Assembly: GCA_001466705.2 (NCBI GenBank)
Contig: LATX02000112.1
Coordinates: 372,001 to 436,000, forward strand
Length of the DNA stretch: 64,000 bases
Direction: 5' to 3'
Origin: Moniliophthora roreri
Lineage: Eukaryota > Basidiomycota > Agaricomycetes > Agaricales > Marasmiaceae
Each line of letters starts with the position of its first letter. Within the stretch, counting starts at the first letter, position 1. A program made the position numbers and the translations under genes. Below the pieces are notes generated by a model. It was not told the DNA's origin. It worked only from the letters and a program-made list of their open reading frames with translations, and searched no databases. Of this stretch, positions 33,254 through 45,454 are shown piece by piece.

Positions 33254-33811
33254 ATGGTCAGTCTCAAAGCTCGCTGTTTTGTCCAAATCTCATATTTTTA
33301 TTCCAGTCCTTGTCTACTGCACCAGCCAGAACATCAACCGTCTCTCAACCGAATGCAGCATCCAGTTCATCAGCGGCTTCTGTGCAGGGGATGTCGCCAG
33401 AGCTTGAGCAAACGTTGACCCTTTTGTCCTCTCATCGCTCAGTACTCGGATATATGCTGTTATCAAGAGGTCATCCAGTCAGCATAATACGGCACTCCGG
33501 TGTAGTCTTCGAAGGCGAGAAGGGGAAGAAGTATGCATCAGCAATTGGGAAGATAGTTGAAAGCGTTCAGAGCGGGCTAGAGGAGATACATGGCGGCGAA
33601 AGCGACGGAGTATGTGCTCTTATCCTATTTAAACTATTCATTAACCCACATCGCAGGACGATGTCAAATTCCTGCGCATTCGCACCAAGAGACATGAAAT
33701 CATGATATCGCCTGGTTCGTCTTTCCTGTCAAACCCACGACGACTTTATACTCATTATCTTCCACAGACGGTAAATATCTTCTCGCTGTTCTGCACGATC
33801 CATCGTCATAG
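33254..33811 (+). CDS. Roadblock/LC7-type dynein light chain
   Basis: Four exons (33254-33256, 33307-33609, 33657-33714, 33768-33811) total 408 nt, 135 residues. The first exon carries only the ATG. A Ser/Thr/Ala-rich N-terminal stretch precedes the roadblock fold: LEQTLTLLSSHRSVLGYMLL, RHSGVVFEG, KYASAIGKIVESVQSGLEEI, FLRIRTKRHEIMISPDGKYL and LAVLHDPS. Roadblock chains dimerise and bind the dynein intermediate chain. The family is usually about 100 residues, so there is a roughly 35-residue extension. The ATG-only exon is supported by the GTCAGT donor and the lack of another in-frame start at the 5' end of exon 2. Confidence 0.88.
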
Positions 33812-34151
33812 AGGCACATCTTCGCTAAATATTCCGATCTATACTGTGTCCGCCCCGATGCACTCGCACATCTACAAGTCGTGAGATGTTTGAATTTTCG
33901 CCGACTACCTTACACGACTCGCACTGTATTTCTACTTCATCACGGTTCCTTATCGCACCTGGACTTATCTATTCTGTATAATACCTTCACTCGTTGTACA
34001 CATCACGAGGGCATAGGGGGTGATGTCTGGATCCATATGATCCTTTGGCTAGCCGGATTGAACGCTGCGGCGTTTTTCATATAAAATGCACATGTGCATC
34101 AGTGCATGTTTCACGCACGCAAAGTTTCCTCGCCTCTTGCTGTGACAGGAT
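33812..34151. other. Short intergenic region upstream of the MFS gene
   Basis: This contains the roadblock 3' UTR and the MFS promoter. Open frames at 33702-34084 are short and lack family resemblance. Confidence 0.5.
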
Positions 34152-36894
34152 ATGACAGACAGAGCAGACTCAATCGCAGAAAAGTCTTCTGGGAATTTTT
34201 CTTTACCTCTGATTGATCCCGAGAAGGAAAACAGACTACGAAGAAAGCTCGACTTGATGTACGTGTTACCTTTTTCCACCTATCCCGCCAGCTAAACTGA
34301 CGTTGGCAGAGTTCTGCCTATTGCTACTCTTTGCTATGCCTTGAATTTCTTGGACGTGAGTCAGACCAGTTGCATTGAATTGCAGGCATCTCACTCGGGC
34401 GGGTCTATAGCGAGGTGTAAGAGGAGTTCTGATCCTTTAGAAACCACACTCTAACGATAACCAAAGAACATTGGGAATGCTAGGTGAGGCTTCACGGTCA
34501 ATGCCCTGAGGATTATGCAGCCAATAATTCTCTGGTTTGTAGGTCTGCAGGTCTTGTTACAGACCTCGGGCTCCACACCTATGACTGTAGGCATTATAGT
34601 TCATGAGGACTGCCGAAGCTAATTTGACTTCGTCCAGTCAACATCGGCACGAGCCTGGTAAGCTTGAATGTTTTTCTACCCAGACCGCGGCACTCAAGCT
34701 TTAGCAGTACTATGTTACCTACCTCATTTTTGAAATACCTCTAGCTCTTCTCATTAAGAGGGTTGGATTTATTGTGGTCCCCATCTCGTCTGCCGTTTTC
34801 TTTCTCTCCATAGATAAACGGCTGATGGCGTACTCCAGTATTCTCATGTTCGGGCTAGTCACCCTCGGAACGGCTTTCATCGATGGTACGTTTCCTTTCA
34901 AATTGAAGCGTAAAGGTAATTTTCCGATTAGGTCGTGGTGGATTCTACGCCACACGAGTGCTACTCGGGTTAACGGAAGCGGCTTCAATGCCTGGCATAA
35001 GGTCAGTTGAAATTTTTGCATCTATCAAGTGCATCTACCAACTTTGCCTATTGACATTTCCTACTCTAGCTACCTGCTGACACGGTAAGTCGCGTGCCGT
35101 CCTTGGTATTTCAAGCGTCATTAATGGTCGCTGTAGGTACTATCGCCGGAACGAGCTTACTAGTAGAGTGGGGTGCTTCATGCTCATTGCTGCGGGATCT
35201 GCTGGTGGATGTAAGCCGCTTGAGCACACCATTGTTGATAGCGGTCCTTATGAGCAGTTGCTAGTCGGCGGATTACTTGCTGCGGGCCTACTTCGGGTGG
35301 CAAGTCCGACTCAATGTGGAAAGTCGCTTGAAATGTTCAATTCAAAGTATAGGGTCAAATAGGTAGCCGCTCCTCGTGGCAAAACATTTTTCTGATTGGT
35401 AAGTTCAGATTTATCTTGTTATCATGATCATCTGTTGAGGTCTGCTACAGAGGGAATTATCACTATTGCCATTGGTCTTGTCCTGATTCCCATCTTCCCT
35501 ACTGACCCGGAGCGTACACGTATCCTCAATGAAGAGGAGCGCAGACTAGCTATCGCTCGGATGTATGCTGATCAGCCGCAGGTGGGGCCTTTTTTTCATC
35601 GCTTTCGTGTGGTTTACTTACAGCAGATAAACTACAGATCAAGGACACGAAGGAAGGTGTAAACCGAAGTCTAGTAAAACGGGGTATCTTGGACGTGACG
35701 ACTTTGACATGTGTCTGGTGAGCGCACTATTTGCTGACGTTGTGTTACTGAAATCGTGCGTGCAATACAGGCTTTATATCGTACGTGCCGAATCTCTTTT
35801 AGGAAATGAGAAACACGCATGGTAGGACAGGTCGATAATCTGTCGGTGCAGGGGCTTGGAATCTTTCTGTAAACAGCATCTTCAGCTATCTTGTCCATTT
35901 TTACTGACTTTATCTTTCTGGAAGGCCTTCTATTCTCAAGCTCAATTATCCAGAGGCGTCCACCGTTCGTATCCAGCTCCTCGTCGTGCCAATATACGCG
36001 TAAGAACCAACGGAACATGCTCGTTCGCGTATGGCTCATGATCGGCCTAGGACTGCAACCATTGTCGCTCTATTATTCACAATAGGCTGCATCAAGCTCC
36101 GGATGCATTGGCCATTCTCAGTCACCGGCGGGTTGATGACTATCGTAGGATGTTTGTGACACTCATCAGATCGACTGTGCGCGCATACTAATGTAAACTG
36201 ACCCTAACCAGATAGCATCTGGATATCGACGGACTCTACGGCAAAGCAGTCCCGATATGCCGCGTGTTTTCTGAATCTAACTGGTGGTTTTGTGGGCGGC
36301 TCATGTTGTTATTTTGGTGCCTTAGTTCTCACTGCGAGTGTAGATAAACGGACCGGTTGTCCTGGGGTGGGCTGCTTCGAACGCGTCCCCGGATACAATT
36401 CGGGCTATGGTTGGTGCAGTGGTATGTCGATTACCTCGAATCTTTTCTTCTGTTGCTCACGTCCCCAGGTGTCTGGATTGGGAGGAATCGGTGAGCAAGC
36501 CTTCTATATGATATAACAACAGCTTTACGATGATCTCTAGGCTCCATTGCTGGCATTTGGTACTTGATTATTTTGATCTGATGGTTTTGCTCACTGACCC
36601 GCCTCGATTTGTCCTCGACCAAAGGGCATACATCCAAACTGATGCTCCGACGGGCTATCACAAAGGTAACTCATTCAACCTCGCAATGGCGTCATCTCTT
36701 TGTGTGGGGGCCCTCGGATTGTTGTTCTATCAGAGGCGTGAAAATTGGAAGCGTGATCTGGGTGCTAGGGACTATCGTTTGCAACAGGAAAATGTAGAGC
36801 AGTAAGCCATTTCTTTTGGAGTTTAGGATGTGATGAACTGACCATCATTGACAGGCTTGGAAACTTACATCCCTCTTTCCGGTACATTTATTAA
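34152..36894 (+). CDS. MFS transporter, anion:cation symporter (allantoate permease) family
   Basis: The raw frames look broken, but splicing about twenty short introns restores a complete transporter of roughly 490 residues. Landmarks in order: VLPIATLCYALNFLD, DRGNIGNAR, LGLHTYDFNIGTSLYYVTYL, LIFEIPLALLIKRVG, GRGGFYATRVLLGLTEAASM, GGFGGLLAAGLLR, IGLVLIPIFPTDPERTR, LPSILKLNYPEASTVRIQLL, GGFINGPVVLGWAASNASPD, AVVSGLGGIGSIAGIW and YHKGNSFNLAMASS. The FLDRxNIGNAR motif and GWAASN block are typical of the Dal5/ACS family (organic anions such as allantoate, nicotinate or pantothenate). Exon 3 is 6 nt (34411-34416) and exon 4 is 17 nt (34467-34483). Phases of the first six exons were checked and agree. 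Substrate unknown. Confidence 0.8.
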
Positions 36895-37047
36895 GACTTG
36901 GAGATTGCCTGGTTCTTGGATATGGGCATCCTTTGTTATAATTGTTTAAATACCCGTTTATTGTACACGCGTACTGAAGTTTCTCGGAAAGTCATACTCG
37001 CTTTGAGCTTCGAATAAGTATACGGATAGCAAGTATGGCGACCCCTG

Positions 37048-38001
37048 TCAAGCAGATGCAGCGACCTCAACCAGGCTGACGAAGTTCTCCCAATCAGCGG
37101 GCGTGGAAGTATATTCCGCATCCGTCAGAAAAATAGCCCCAATCTTGTCCGTACTGATCAGTTGATTGACCAGGGAGGCAGAAGTAGTCGATGGACCGTG
37201 ATGCAGAACAACCGCCTGCTTTGACGCGGGAGTAGACGATGAGAAGCTGAGCTGGCTAGGACTGCATTCGCCATCAGCACGAGATTAAGGTCCAGTGTAG
37301 GGGCCAGACTCACGAGAAATTAGCATAGAAATTCTCGGCTGTGATAACAAGAGTCGAGAACGGGTAGTAGTCAGCATTGGCTGTAGTTCCAGGGTTCAGA
37401 ATGACCTACGTTATCTCAATCAGCGAACAAAGAGAACATCTTGCGCAGATCACTTACAGGCGAACTAGAACCAAAGGTAGCGCGAGCCTGAGAAGCCAGG
37501 GTGCTAAAATATGAAACATTCCCAGCGTTGCTAGCGGCCTCATCGAAGAAGATCCCATCAGGTCTGTACGCCGCAGACCACCCGGCGTAAGTCGTGACAT
37601 TAGTATTCACGGCTTGAACTGGTTGGGATCCGTAGTTGGTATGGACGTAACCGATGATGTGGACATTGGGGCTAGCGTTCCTGAGCTGGGGAATACAACC
37701 CGTATAGTCGAAATTGGGTTGTGTCTGCGGTAACCCAGGTCCACTGTCTGGGTTGACGACGAGGTAGAAAGGCAAGTTGGGATGAGCACTGGCACTATAG
37801 GTGACAAATAAAGAACAAGGACAAGATGCGATAGAAGAAACGATCGTACACATTAATTACTCTCGTCCATCCACCGCAAGGGGTAGTTTCGAACGGGTAA
37901 ATGTATAAGGGGAACAAGATGCCTGACTGGAGTTGGGCAGCGGCAGCCGTGGCTGCAGCAAAGAAGGAAAGTAGCTTGAGACTCAGAGAGGATCCGAACA
38001 T
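37048..38001 (-). CDS. Secreted spherulin-4-like protein
   Basis: Four exons (38001-37850, 37794-37458, 37405-37314, 37261-37048) total 795 nt, 264 residues. It starts with a signal peptide (MFGSSLSLKLLSFFAAATAA). The mature part has the spherulation-specific family 4 pattern: GILFPLYIYPFETTPCGGW, HPNLPFYLVVNPDSGPG, VHIIGYVHTNYGSQPV, WSAAYRPDGIFFDEAA, LNPGTTANADYY and STDKIGAIFLTDAEY. The family has a TIM-barrel-like fold and is linked to secreted glycosidase-like proteins; enzymatic activity here is not known. A TATATAT stretch lies at about 38164-38170, some 165 bp upstream. Confidence 0.9.
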
Positions 38002-41000
38002 GGCTTTTGAGTAATTCGAATGTAATCACTCCAAATCCTTTTGTAGTCCCAAGTCCAGCCGTAATGGCGGAACTATGCATGAGATTGCATCAAGGGAATC
38101 ATCTGCCAGCCATCAACATCAGTTCCTGGAATGCTCCGCTCCCTGAAGGGAAAACTTGATAATTATATATCAGGGTTGGTTTCTTGTCTGGTTACTGTAG
38201 TGTGTGCCTAAACTCGTCTGAAGCCAGTTCGGGATGACTGATATTGAACACAGTGACCGTCTGACCGTACTACTGCAACAGATATTCAATCGGGGCTTGC
38301 AATTGGGTGACTGCGAAGTGAAGGATAGAATGTCGTGGTCAGGAAGGCCCAATCTTGCTGTGGTTTAGTTAAATCCTAAGGGCGTTGCACTTGATTAATA
38401 TATAGCGTCCCTCCAACCACGGTTCTCGGAGAATAGTACGAATACGATGGCCGAACAGAACATTTTTGTGCATATCAGTTCGGTAGATACCTGCTCCAGA
38501 GCCAGGCTGTCGTGAAATAGCGTTTTGAAACTTACACCACTCAGTGAGAACCGCATTCAAAGCGCATCCTAGCCTTGATACACTCTCTACAGGTAAGATT
38601 GGTTGTATGCCTGGTCCCGTATCTCGTTAATCATTTCAGTCGCATGTGTCGCAGCAGCGCTATTTCAGAGAGATGAGACTGAGATGCACACAGAGAAAGA
38701 GTACACAAGTGCTGTTGATTATTCATAGTAATACTGAGTGTACATGTATAAATACTAAGACACAAAACAGAATAAGAGGTGAAATATAAGGTAAAACGTG
38801 TATTAACCAGCGGAGTGCGTGTCACCTGGTAAAACTGATCAAAGACATGTAACAGGGGCTATCGTTGTTTGATGACCAAAACCGCTATTTCACGACAGCA
38901 TGGGCCTAAACTTGAACTCTTCACGTCCCAACTTTGATCACCCATGTCGGCAATGCGATCGCCATACGCTCCTTCTTCAGCTCCCCCTGAGTTTCGAATC
39001 CACAGTTCTTTAAACGACGACACAAGGCCTTATTCGATTAAAAGAAGTCTACTCCAACTGGATCAGCTCCTTCCCGCTCCCCGGTCCTATCAAGAAACTC
39101 GACATGAGATGTCTTGAGTGCGACCAAAGTAATCGCGTGTACTGTGAGTTCGAGAGTTGGCGAGAGTGTACTGATTTCCTTGGATCGGATCGTTGAGGAA
39201 ACATGGCCTGTTTTGAGCAACGTATGCATGGCGATAACACGGCATCTCACTATAATCAGATTGCTCGCCACAAAGTACGAGGGCTTCTCCTGGAGCACCA
39301 TGAGCAGTCGATATGTTGAAGAACGCTCTGTGCCGCTCACCATATTACCCGCTCAAATTTGAAGTCGGTACTCGACAACTGGAAGGCTAAGTAATTCGGA
39401 AAATGGGTAGCTTAATTGACAGTCCATTTTCCTCCGCCAGAATCAGCGCCGCCAATCGAAAAATGGATAAGAAATCTTGGAAAAAAAGCACCTCATGAAT
39501 TCCCGTTTTCGAACTATAAACTTGCCCATAGGCAAATGAGAAGGATTTTCCCGGTAAGTGGGCAAATAGAGGGATGCCGGCTATGATTCATGAACCTGGT
39601 CCTCGTCATTGCTTACACCTCCCAAAGTTCATGCATCATAGGTCACAATGTCGGCTAGGCACCGACCTTGGACAGTAATTACTAGTACTTGAAAAAAATT
39701 TTATTCTATTCACCCTATGTTAGCCTCTTCATTTTCACGAAAGAGGGCTGCGCACTGGTTTTTCAACGAACTCCACGTATGACCAACTACCAGCGGAGTA
39801 GTGACTAGTAATTGTCGACTTATCAACGATTTGACCCATTACTACCACCAGTCACCACAAGCTCTGCCCCTCGAATTCGCGTCAGTGCGGATCCCCAAAG
39901 TCTTTTCTTTCACAACTACTACCATCTCTGCACTCCGTACCAACACCTCGACCTCATCATCATTTCGGGAACCGTAACTTCGGCAACCTGGATTCACCAG
40001 GCAACGGAAGGCATAGATTGGAGACGGTAGGTTTTGGTGCACCCCTTTACCAGGACAGATTCCATCGTCTAGACTACAGGCAAAGACTAGACTTGTCTGT
40101 CGCAACCAGCCGCCATTGCATCTAAACCACAACATCCGAGGAGGTCAACTTGAAAGCTACAGCAAGCACTACGCATGTAACACCGACAAGAAACGAAAAG
40201 TCAGCATTGGACCTTTCTGATGGGATTGCAGAAGTGGACGGATTGGAAGGCTGCTGCGGTGACGGAGTATAGGATGTTGGTTTTAGCTTGTCATTGGCAG
40301 CGCGGCTGCGTGACAGAGTGTTGGGTTGAGGCCAGGAGAGAAAGCGACGACCGAGGGGGGTGTATATGAGAGCGCCGGTCCAAAAACCGAACAACTGGAA
40401 TACGGAGAGGGTCTCAAACGTCGTGGTCCCGTGAAGCAACCATTAGATGATTCATGACGCAGGACGTGCTGCTCAATTCAAACGACGTGATTTAGCCGGC
40501 CTAGGAAGACTAGCTCAACGTCGTTCGCATCTCGCTCGCACTTCCATCGACGTATGCATCGGATGTTGGGGTCGGTAAACCTACCATTGCTAGGACGAGA
40601 ATTTCATACAACTCCGTCGTGCAGTGGTATACCCATGGCTAGCGGTTGGATGATGGCGTACTACCCTTTGTGCTGGAAGGATGTAATGTGTCGCGCGCAT
40701 CACCGACAATGGCTGCTGCGTGAGGCTTATGCTATCCAGATCCAGGATAAAATCTGAGATGCGCGTGAAGATGGTGTACGTGTGGGTTTTCGTCACAGGA
40801 TGGGCAAGTCGGAGTCATCTGGTAGTTTCAGTGAGGTAGAAAGTTCTTCTGATCCTTTTCCTTTGAAACTAAACATGGTCTTTGTGTTAGGGTCCAGGTA
40901 TGGATGAGAGTATGAGTACACGTACTTCAGAAGACCCCCGTGTCTTGCTGCAGTCGGATCGACGAATCCGGGTATCATGACGCGGAGATGACCTCTTCCA

Positions 41001-44000
41001 TGATGCATGATATACGCAAAAGCCAAAGGGCGGTGAAGATCCCTGTGGCCTCCGTGCTTTGGTAGCGAGATATGGAGTGGTGCTCGTTATCGGTGCTGAG
41101 GAATACCTGGTGAGGGGAGTGAAAGCGTGGAATGTTGCGCCGGTCAAGGTAAAGGAAGGTCCCTGATTCTGAATTAGCTACGTCAGAGTCTCTGATATGA
41201 GATTCAGGAGTCGAAGGGAGTGTACGCACTACGTGGGTCCGTGGCTCTTCGTAGGCTGAAGATATGGTGTGCCTCCTTAACTTGTAGTCAGTCAGGTAAT
41301 GGCTTGATATATGTTGGTGTATGACACGCACTCATTCGACGTTCATAGAAACACTGTCCTAATGATCATCTCCAAAGCGGGATCGTTTTCCGCGGAGCTG
41401 AGTGCTGAGGCCTGAGGTCCTGCCTGGTAAGGAGAGACAGTCGTCATGTCTGAAGCTCTCCAAGGTATGTCGCCTGACACTCTCGATATCTCCGTCCTGA
41501 GACCATAGCAATCGCGTCCCACCTCTTCGCTCGCTTGCTGTTTTGTATGGCTGTGGATCATTGTTGCTGTTTTCGCAGCAGTATTGCTAGGCGTGTAGTT
41601 CTGACGGTCCTTTTCCCGTGCTCCTTGGTCTCCATACCAGTTTTCTCTGCCTCTCCAAATCAAGCCATATTAGATCTTGGATACCATCTTCAGAACCGTT
41701 CGCCTCGCCGTGCATCTGGTGGGACGTAGAAAATGAACAATTTTAATCGAGCTTTGAAGGGTGTTTTGCGTGTGCCGGTTGACTTTGAAAGGAGAACAGG
41801 TGAGAATAAGTGCTCACTGCAGAGTCATTCATCTGGTCATGAGGATTCTGGGCTCCAAGGCTACATGCTACGGGCTACAGGCTAGGCTTCGGGGCTTCGA
41901 GTAGACTGCCTAAGGACTCGGGAAGCTTTAGGGAAATGCGGGCGACAGCTGCACGAGTTGGAGGGCGTCCTCGTCACGACTGACACCGTTCTTCAAGGAC
42001 ACTTTCTACGACAATAACGAGTACTTTATCCTCATAACTAGGACTTCTTGTGGCCGACGTACATCTCGCAGAAATATCCGCCGAACTCCCAGGCTGTTAT
42101 GAAGCCGTTACCATTCCAATAATATCGACCCAGAATCTGTTCTGCCGTGGCGCATCCTGGATTCGGGAACTTCTCGCAGAAATGGAGGGAATCCAAAGCG
42201 TTTGTGGGTGACTAGTTGCTGTCGACGTCGGGAAGCCTAGGGTATGTTCCTCTTCGTTTCCTAACTGCTCAATTATTTAATTATCTGCCTTCGGTTACAT
42301 AGGCGGTTCCTCACTACTACGGCCCCTCACTCACGCGGTATCGATGCCGAACCGGACTGTTATCGTGCATACCTACTGTCGCTAGAAGAATCCATTTGTT
42401 GTGTAGAGCGAGCAGGTTTCAACTCAGAACTGCTTAGGAGCATTATCATATGTTATTACTCGTATGAACACAGCAAGACGAGACTGTAAGTGTGCACTAT
42501 AGCTTTGGTCAGAGAAGGCGTCGATGGCGAGAGATTCTGAGATGAAAACCAAGTCGGCTTTGAGTCTTCCGTAGAAAATTTCCCCGTAGAAAGGACATTC
42601 CTCAGAGAGCTCCCTCAGTTCAGTCCAGCCAGTCCCTAGAATACTGACCACTTTTTCTGGGGCCTCGTCTGCGTTTCTGCGACCAGACTGCAGAGACAAT
42701 GTTCGTACTGTAATATTGATATCCTAATGCCCAGTGCGTGTAGAATTCTAGGATCAAGTACCAGAAAAAAATCTATAGCAAACATAAGCCAAAAGCAACC
42801 CACTGGTCGAAGACTTGAGCCCCCAGTGTGGGATGTTTGGTGGAAGTCTCGTGCTGCCAACAACCTTGGGGTGAACGCTCATTGTGTCCTTCCAACCAAC
42901 CTCACAGAATCTCAAGCAGCAATTCACCCAGAGTGATGGTCATACGCAGACTGAAGGACACGCAGAGGTTCGTATCTGCCAATTCTAGAAATCGTTGAAT
43001 TCAATCGCTTTACTAATTAGCAGCTCGTTGTGAAAGGTTCATTCCACATATCATCAACACACGATACGAATGGTCCCAACAATTCTATCCAGGATCTCCA
43101 ACGTGAATTGAATTTGAAGTCGAGACACCCATGTTGCGCAGGACTACAGCCATAGGAAAGACCACGGGGATGCCCACCTACTGCTACTGCTTTGAACTCG
43201 ACGGCGCCTGCACTATAATCGTAAGGAGGATAAAGAGCAGGATGAGAGGCAGAAACAATAGTATAACACAATGGCCATAGGCGTCGAAGGTTGGACAAAC
43301 TTGGAGTTGGACGAGAGTTGCAGCTGGCAAGCATCGTGCGTTGGAGGTCTGCGACTACGATGTCCGCTTGTTGGACCTACAGTAGGAGGCGTGGCGCAGT
43401 ACAGCAAGGAGGTCCAGCCCGTATCTTGACTTGCGCTTTTCCATCAAGGTTGGAGCAGTGAGTGCGGCCTTGTGATCTTGATATAGCACTAACCCATCCT
43501 TTTAGATATATTTCGCCCGGAGCACCAAACTGAAGAATGAAAAGAAAATAATCGCAATTCAATATCCAAAGAGCATTCTTTGAAGCATCTCTCAACTCGG
43601 TTTTCATCGTCTTGCTCGGCGATATCCTAGCCGAGGCGCGAAGGTGATTAGGCATATGAGGCGTCTCGAACTCACAAAGTACGCACATTCACGTTGACTC
43701 CATCGTCGTCTAGATCCTGACGTAGTCATTCATTATAAGCTTCTATTGAGCAATCAGAAAGCATTTCTTTACTCCGAAGACTACAATATTCCGCGCCTTA
43801 ATGTGCCAATATCCCTCACTTCGGAGACGAGCGTCCAATGCCACATTCCGCATGCGAGAGTAGGAACGTTCAAACGATTTTGCGTAAGTCATAAAGTCAC
43901 TTATTGCGTCATGATCTACGAGCGATTGTAAAATCTGGCATCGGGCTGCAGCGAGACGGGAAGATGCCGTGCTTTGTTGTACGTTTATGTTGCGTTCCAT

Positions 44001-45454
44001 ATTTGAGTGCCTAACATAAGCATTCAGATTCAGCTTCGAAGAAGGTGAAACAGTTTTGCTTTACCTGAGAGTTCCACATATAGCGCCACTCCCTAGTCTC
44101 AATACACGCATACCACACATCACGCCCCCGATGCCTCGCTCTCGCCGACATGGCGGGATTATTGCAACAGTCCGAACCGCGTTCATCATTGCACGATGAA
44201 GGTGTCCGAAATGCTCTTCCCGGCGACATCGAGCGGCGTGTTCTTGTCTTCTGAGTCGAAGTCGTCCAATGATTCTTCGTTGCGGTCGTTTCTCCATGCC
44301 TCAGCTCCCAGTTCCTCGGTACATGCAGATCTCGTCCTCGCCCTCCCGTACACAGCACCTTGCCACTACCACGACCAACGTCCATAGCCAAGCCCTGCTT
44401 CCTGTTCCTCATCGTTCCAGCAGCATTCAAGCCATTTGTACAGTCGCATCCCGAAAGAACCCAGATACCGACGACTTTTCGTGTTCTGTCGACGTTGCAA
44501 CGTGATGCCATGGCGCTTGACGCCGCTGGTCTGCTCGATGTGATGCAACGGGAACCAAAAAGCTGTTGTCGAGATACGGCTAGGTGCTGACTTAGAACAA
44601 ACTTTCCTAGGAAGTCGCTTTCTGCAACTAGGAGCGATTAACGAAAGTGTTCATGGTGGTAAAAGGAGCACACAGACGCCTCGTCCTCCCGTGCACTAAA
44701 CTGTGGTTGTCCAAATGTCGAGAGTTCTTCTCCTGGAGCATGAGGCCGACGTGGTATCCTGATGTTTGGTACATATGGAGGAATAGGGAGTGGGCCATTC
44801 AAACTGACACGAAGGTCGAGACCTGGTGGTGGTCGAAGTAATGGTTCAAATCGCTGTCCGCAAAGGAACATCGTCGAGGATAACCCTCAAACCCGAATGA
44901 CCACTACCCTGGTAAATGTTAATCATACGTGGAAAAATGCTCAAAGACCCAGTGCGCCGCCATTTTTTGTGAACTAAAAGACTAACAGAGGATGAATAGA
45001 TGAAAAATCATTCGTGGTTATTCAAATGCCGAAACTTATGATACCAATGATGCATGAGAACGTCAGGGCGTAACCGATGACGAGGTCCTTCGCAGCTCCG
45101 TAATGAGATTCGGGATACGCCCATAATCCACTGGAAAGGCTGGAATCTCAATACAGCATAATGATTTTTGGCCAATTCTGACAAGAAAATTTCCGATCGA
45201 GCTTCAGACGAATCCAAATTCTGGGATTGGAGAGGATATTGAAAGTGATTTGCTGAACTACTCGCCTTCCAAATCGTAGGGTTCTGAACCAAAACTTGTG
45301 AGTGTTCCATGATTTTGAGTGACTATTTGAGATCATATAGTTCTAGGAGAGGCCTTTGTAACCGTGGCAAAGTTCCTTCGTTGGGAGTTGGGAATAAGCT
45401 TGAGTGCCTTCTGGTCATCATTCAGGTAAATCGCTCACCCATTCACACTGTACC
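38002..45454. other. 7.4-kb gene-poor region, no supportable gene
   Basis: No intact gene or clear family match was found in this, the longest gap of the window. Short coding-like fragments occur on the minus strand at 40122-40439 (a helix FSFLVGVTCVVLAVAF, but no ATG), 40793-41026 (MIPGFVDPTAARHGG), 43743-44000 (ATG-initiated, 85 codons, ending NIVVFGVKKCFLIAQ) and 44638-44871 (Pro-rich). None can be joined into a convincing gene. Composition is not obviously different from the rest. It may hold decayed genes or transposons beyond recognition by eye. Confidence 0.5.

Noticed and set aside
34152..36894. MFS gene as a frame-shifted pseudogene
   Set aside because: Apparent frame breaks all coincide with plausible introns, and splicing restores the transporter motifs without stops.
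42930..42970. Possible Ty3/Gypsy integrase relic (DGHTQTE next to a His-Pro pair)
   Set aside because: The match is about ten residues long, needs an internal insertion, and no further retrotransposon text lies on either side.
44011..44511. 166-codon minus-strand frame
   Set aside because: Arg/Cys/Thr-rich composition, two equally open competing frames, no motif and no transcript-like splice signals. Not supportable as a gene.
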